9,920 nucleotides of DNA from Flavobacteriales bacterium UBA4011. Its GTDB lineage: Bacteria; Bacteroidota; Bacteroidia; Flavobacteriales_D; Crocinitomicaceae. Under the pieces are notes generated by a model. The model saw only the letters and a list, made by a program, of their open reading frames with translations. It had not been told where the DNA came from and made no database searches. Positions 7,568 through 9,920 of this stretch are shown piece after piece. Both the position numbers and the translations under genes were made by a program. Every line of letters begins with the position of its first letter. Positions within the stretch are counted from its first letter, which is position 1. The DNA lies in contig DGBF01000055.1 of assembly GCA_002384725.1 (NCBI GenBank), positions 8,034 to 17,953 of the forward strand, written 5' to 3'.

Positions 7568-9154
7568 ATGTCTTTAACTATTAAAACCTTTATTAGCTGT
7601 TTTCTAATGGTGTTTCTTTCCTTTAATAGTGAAGGACAGACCAATATAAACATCAGCAATACCAACTTGTTTGGTGGTGAGCCGCACTTAGCCGTGAATC
7701 CAACGAATAATCAAAATTTGGTAGCGGCTTGGATGGACATCGTTTTCATCAATGGTGGATTTTTTATGACTATTAAAACTCGTGCAAGTTTTGACGGTGG
7801 AAATTCTTGGAGCGCTACTTTTAATCAACCGCATATGAGCCCAACATATGGTTCAGCGGATCCTTCGATGGGTTTTAATTCTTCTGGACTTTTATATTTG
7901 AGTTACATTGACTACCGCGAAGCTCCTGATAGTGGTGGGATTTATGTCACTCGATCGGCAAATGGAGGTTTATCGTGGGATACGCCTTCAATGGCTTTTG
8001 ATATGTACGATCATCCCACACAGCGTCCCATTGACCGACCTTGGATGGTAGTGGATAAATCTGGAACTAGTTCGGACGGAACCGTTTACATAACGACTAA
8101 ACCAGCGCCATGGATAAATCCACCCAGCAGAAATTATTATAAAGTTTCAACAGATAATGGTATAACCTGGAGCGCCATTGCGAATGTGGATGGGGGAATT
8201 CATTTGGTGGGGAGTTCAATCTCACAACCTTTGGCAGCGCCAGCTGTAACGGTGGGTGGAGATTTCGTTGCAGTATATCCGAGTTATGTTTCCTCTCAAA
8301 ATCCCTTGCCTTCGTTTTATCTTGCCACTTCAGATGACCAAGGACAAACCTTCAATTATCAAACCGTATATTACGGTGTACCAGCCAACAGTAATCAAAA
8401 TTTTAAAAAAGGTTATCAGTTACTGACACACCCATCGGATGCAACAAAAATGACTTTCTTGACCGTTGAAGCGAGCAATGGTGATGCGGATATTATTTGT
8501 CGAAATACTATTGACGCTGGAGCAAATTGGAGCACAGTTAGTCGAATAAATGATGACGCAATTGGCAACGGGATGGCGCAAGATATGGTCTGGGGTTCGT
8601 ACAATGAAACTGGAAATTTGGTTGTTACTTGGCGCGACCGTAGAAATTCTAACGTCAGTGATTTTTGGGGGGCTGGATACGACTTTTATTACGCTGTAAG
8701 CACGGATAATGGTCAAACTTTTGCTCAGAACAATAAGATTTCCAGTCAGTTTATCCCGTTTGATAGTTTAATTTCAGAAAATGGAAACGATTTTATGAGT
8801 AATGTTTATCGCGGAGATACACTCTGCACTGTTTGGGGCGATACACGAAGCGGAAAAATGCAAATCTATTTTACTAAAACGATTGCGAGCACAAATACCA
8901 CCATTGGCGTATCCGAATTGAATAAAGATTCGTACAATTGGACCGTTTCTCCAAACCCTACTTCAGATTATTTGAAGTTGGAATTCCAAGACAATTCTTT
9001 TCGAATTATAACAATTATCGACGAGATTGGAAGAAAAGTATGGAACGGGACTGCCAATAAAAAAGAAGTCGAAGTATCGCTTACTGGAGTTTCAAAAGGA
9101 ACTTATTTAGTTATTGTAGGCGAGGAATTTCGGAAGATTATAATTGAAAAGTAA
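7568..9154 (+). CDS. Secreted sialidase-like (BNR/Asp-box) beta-propeller with type IX sorting domain
   Basis: The 528-residue protein starts with a signal peptide (about 1-24, ending SEGQ). Residues about 35-440 carry six Asp-box motifs: SFDGGNSW (74), SANGGLSW (130), STDNGITW (194), SDDQGQTF (255), TIDAGANW (314) and STDNGQTF (378). Their spacing of 56-64 residues fits a six-bladed propeller as in sialidases. The FRIP motif normally near the start of true sialidases is not seen, so hydrolase activity is uncertain; a binding role is equally possible. Residues about 455-528 (WTVSPNPTSDYLKLEF to GTYLVIVGEEFRKIIIEK) form a type A Por secretion-system tail, sending the protein through the type IX system to the surface or medium. 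It follows the symporter by 11 bases and is probably in the same operon. AGAGG lies only one base before the ATG, too close to act as a normal ribosome site. Confidence 0.88.
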   Translation: MSLTIKTFISCFLMVFLSFNSEGQTNINISNTNLFGGEPHLAVNPTNNQNLVAAWMDIVFINGGFFMTIKTRASFDGGNSWSATFNQPHMSPTYGSADPSMGFNSSGLLYLSYIDYREAPDSGGIYVTRSANGGLSWDTPSMAFDMYDHPTQRPIDRPWMVVDKSGTSSDGTVYITTKPAPWINPPSRNYYKVSTDNGITWSAIANVDGGIHLVGSSISQPLAAPAVTVGGDFVAVYPSYVSSQNPLPSFYLATSDDQGQTFNYQTVYYGVPANSNQNFKKGYQLLTHPSDATKMTFLTVEASNGDADIICRNTIDAGANWSTVSRINDDAIGNGMAQDMVWGSYNETGNLVVTWRDRRNSNVSDFWGAGYDFYYAVSTDNGQTFAQNNKISSQFIPFDSLISENGNDFMSNVYRGDTLCTVWGDTRSGKMQIYFTKTIASTNTTIGVSELNKDSYNWTVSPNPTSDYLKLEFQDNSFRIITIIDEIGRKVWNGTANKKEVEVSLTGVSKGTYLVIVGEEFRKIIIEK

Positions 9155-9208
9155 ATAAAAGCCTTGTTTATACTTTTAATGTTGATCGACATGGACTTAT
9201 GAAATTCT

Positions 9209-9223
9209 TTCTATTCTATTCTA
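9209..9223 (+). repeat. Short pentanucleotide tandem repeat (TTCTA)3
   Basis: Three exact TTCTA units lie in a longer pyrimidine-rich stretch (about 9205-9236) with further imperfect units (TTTCA, TTCTC). It lies in the 132-base gap between the convergent propeller and rhodanese genes. I see no convincing terminator or gene in that gap. Confidence 0.6.
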
Positions 9224-9286
9224 TTTCATTCTCATTAAACTCCAAGGAAGCGAGATGCGTACAAATAATTTTCTCATGTGTTTTGA

Positions 9287-9562
9287 TTAATCTTTATAAT
9301 ATTTGACGTCTAACCAAGACCCTGCATTTCCACATTCGATTCCCGATTGAGATAAAACCTGCGTTGCCATACCGCTTCTGCCGCCAGACGCACAGCAGAG
9401 GATTAAGGGTTGTGCCAATGATTTCAATTCGTCGATACGATTGTTTATTTCTTGTAAAGGGATGTTTATACTTCCGCTTACGTTTCCGCCTTGAAATTCA
9501 CCTGGTGATCTCACATCAACGACTGTTCCTTTGTTTTCTTTAATCAATTTTTCAATATTCAT
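9287..9562 (-). CDS. Single-domain rhodanese-like sulfurtransferase
   Basis: This 91-residue protein is one rhodanese domain without a signal peptide, so it is probably cytoplasmic. VVDVRSPGEFQGGNVSGSIN (14-33) is the conserved start of the fold, and the active-site loop is Cys57-ASGG-Arg62-Ser (CASGGRS), a complete CxxxxR loop with the persulfide-forming cysteine. Residues 79-91 (NAGSWLDVKYYKD) match the usual NxGGW end with Ser in place of the second Gly. Such proteins are related to PspE/GlpE and carry sulfane sulfur from thiosulfate or a protein donor to an acceptor; the partner is unknown here. The ATG at 9562 is 7 bases after the stop of the DUF6132 gene, so the two are cotranscribed. 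Confidence 0.92.
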   Translation of the reverse strand: MNIEKLIKENKGTVVDVRSPGEFQGGNVSGSINIPLQEINNRIDELKSLAQPLILCCASGGRSGMATQVLSQSGIECGNAGSWLDVKYYKD

Positions 9563-9569
9563 GTTCTTT

Positions 9570-9755
9570 TTACTTTTTTTTACTTTGAAATATGTTCAAT
9601 AATAAACCGCCCATTAAGGAACCATAAATTACACTATAGAAAGAATCGGAGGTGATACTGCATGTTCCAGAAACACATCCAATCTGTTTATTGTAAAAAT
9701 AGCCAATGACTCCTCCTAGAACAATCCCAATGAAGGTGAGTAGATTGTTTAGCAA
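9570..9755 (-). CDS. DUF6132-like small membrane protein; start uncertain
   Basis: The visible 61 residues from a TTG at 9755 have two hydrophobic segments (about 4-21 and 41-55) joined by a loop containing GCVSGTCSITS, with Cys27 and Cys32. This GCxSGTCxIT signature and the size fit DUF6132, a Bacteroidota family of unknown function often beside rhodanese or thioredoxin-like genes (from memory of the family). The gene precedes the rhodanese by 7 bases. The start is odd: an ATG at 9783 opens MSNKTIKSF in another frame, and a run of six T (9759-9754 on the minus strand) separates it from this frame. Removing one T would give MSNKTIKSFLLNNLLTFIG, a natural positively charged N-terminus for the first helix. 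The gene may thus start at 9783 with a sequencing error, mutation or slippage, or it may use the TTG. Confidence 0.75.
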   Translation of the reverse strand: MLNNLLTFIGIVLGGVIGYFYNKQIGCVSGTCSITSDSFYSVIYGSLMGGLLLNIFQSKKK

Positions 9756-9835
9756 AAAATGACTTAATGGTTTTATTACTCATGGTACAAAGGTCGAACA
9801 ACAAATTGGATTGAATTGTGACCAGCGTTACAAAT

Positions 9836-9871
9836 AAAAAAAACACCCCGTCCATCTTACGACAAACGGGG
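9836..9871 (-). terminator. Rho-independent terminator for a minus-strand gene beyond the right edge
   Basis: On the minus strand CCCCGT (9871-9866) pairs with ACGGGG (9851-9846) around a 14-base loop; two bases later comes a run of eight T (9843-9836). This is a clear intrinsic terminator for a transcript entering from the right. The same CCCC can instead pair with GGGGCT at 9895-9890 (AGCCCC at 9873-9868), so two exclusive hairpins are possible. Confidence 0.75.
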
Positions 9872-9895
9872 CTCTGAAGCTAGGGTGGAAGCCCC

Positions 9896-9919
9896 TTACT
9901 TCATTGCTTTTATTTCTTT
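9896..9919 (-). CDS. Possible 3' end of a gene entering from the right edge
   Basis: One minus-strand frame reads KEIKAMK and then TAA at 9898-9896, about 25 bases before the terminator stem. The lysine-rich end and the terminator right after it fit the end of a coding sequence, but seven residues cannot identify it, and an RNA gene ending at the same terminator is not excluded. Confidence 0.3.
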   Translation of the reverse strand, partial: KEIKAMK

Positions 9920-9920
9920 A

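Noticed and set aside
8416..8716. Two overlapping minus-strand frames (62 and 98 residues) opposite the propeller gene
   Set aside because: They lie antisense inside a well-supported coding sequence and show no domain, signal or start context.
9164..9186. Weak hairpin TAAAAG...CTTTTA after the propeller gene
   Set aside because: The stem is only about six A-T-rich pairs without a following T-run, so it is not a credible terminator.
9784..9835. Promoter for the DUF6132-rhodanese pair
   Set aside because: CCAATTTG lies 21 bases after a TTTG but lacks the TA of the consensus, so it is too weak to annotate.
1..9920. Mobile elements, CRISPR arrays, tRNA/rRNA genes, riboswitches
   Set aside because: No transposase-like frame, regular repeat-spacer series, cloverleaf sequence or recognisable aptamer was seen on either strand.

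Overview
This AT-rich window looks like chromosomal DNA of a Bacteroidota bacterium, most probably of the class Flavobacteriia. Four things point there. A large secreted protein ends in a type IX secretion (Por) sorting domain. Two or three intergenic sites resemble the Bacteroidota promoter (TTG/TTTG, a spacer of about 20 nt, then TAnnTTTG). Start codons mostly lack Shine-Dalgarno sequences. Several gene families (DUF2147, DUF6132, the long PIG-L deacetylase, an OmpA protein with a beta-rich N-terminus) are common in that phylum. There is no sign of phage, insertion sequence, CRISPR array or tRNA.

Layout, left to right. (1) The 3' part of a glutamine amidotransferase (anthranilate/aminodeoxychorismate synthase component II) runs in from the left edge. 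(2) A small secreted DUF2147 protein has its own probable promoter and a strong intrinsic terminator. (3) Two minus-strand genes follow: an unrecognised 396-residue secreted protein and an OmpA-family protein, each with a plausible promoter. (4) A tight plus-strand cluster at 3255-9154 holds a secreted 823-residue PIG-L deacetylase, a 39-residue single-pass membrane protein (5719-5838), a sodium:solute symporter and a secreted six-Asp-box beta-propeller with a type IX sorting tail. The first three overlap by 8 and 4 bases and the last gap is 11 bases. (5) A convergent minus-strand pair encodes a DUF6132 small membrane protein and a single-domain rhodanese. (6) At the right edge, an intrinsic terminator and the last few codons of a possible minus-strand gene are visible.

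The most interesting part is cluster (4). It reads as a coupled unit in which an exported deacetylase acts on an N-acetylated substrate outside the cytoplasm and a Na+-driven symporter takes up a product. The 39-residue protein between them looks like a dedicated small partner of the symporter, as known for other symporters of this family (yjcH-actP and yhdT-panF in E. coli). The substrate cannot be read from the sequence. A second point is the start of the DUF6132 gene: a run of six T on the coding strand separates a well-formed ATG start from the rest of the frame, suggesting an indel, a sequencing error or slippage.
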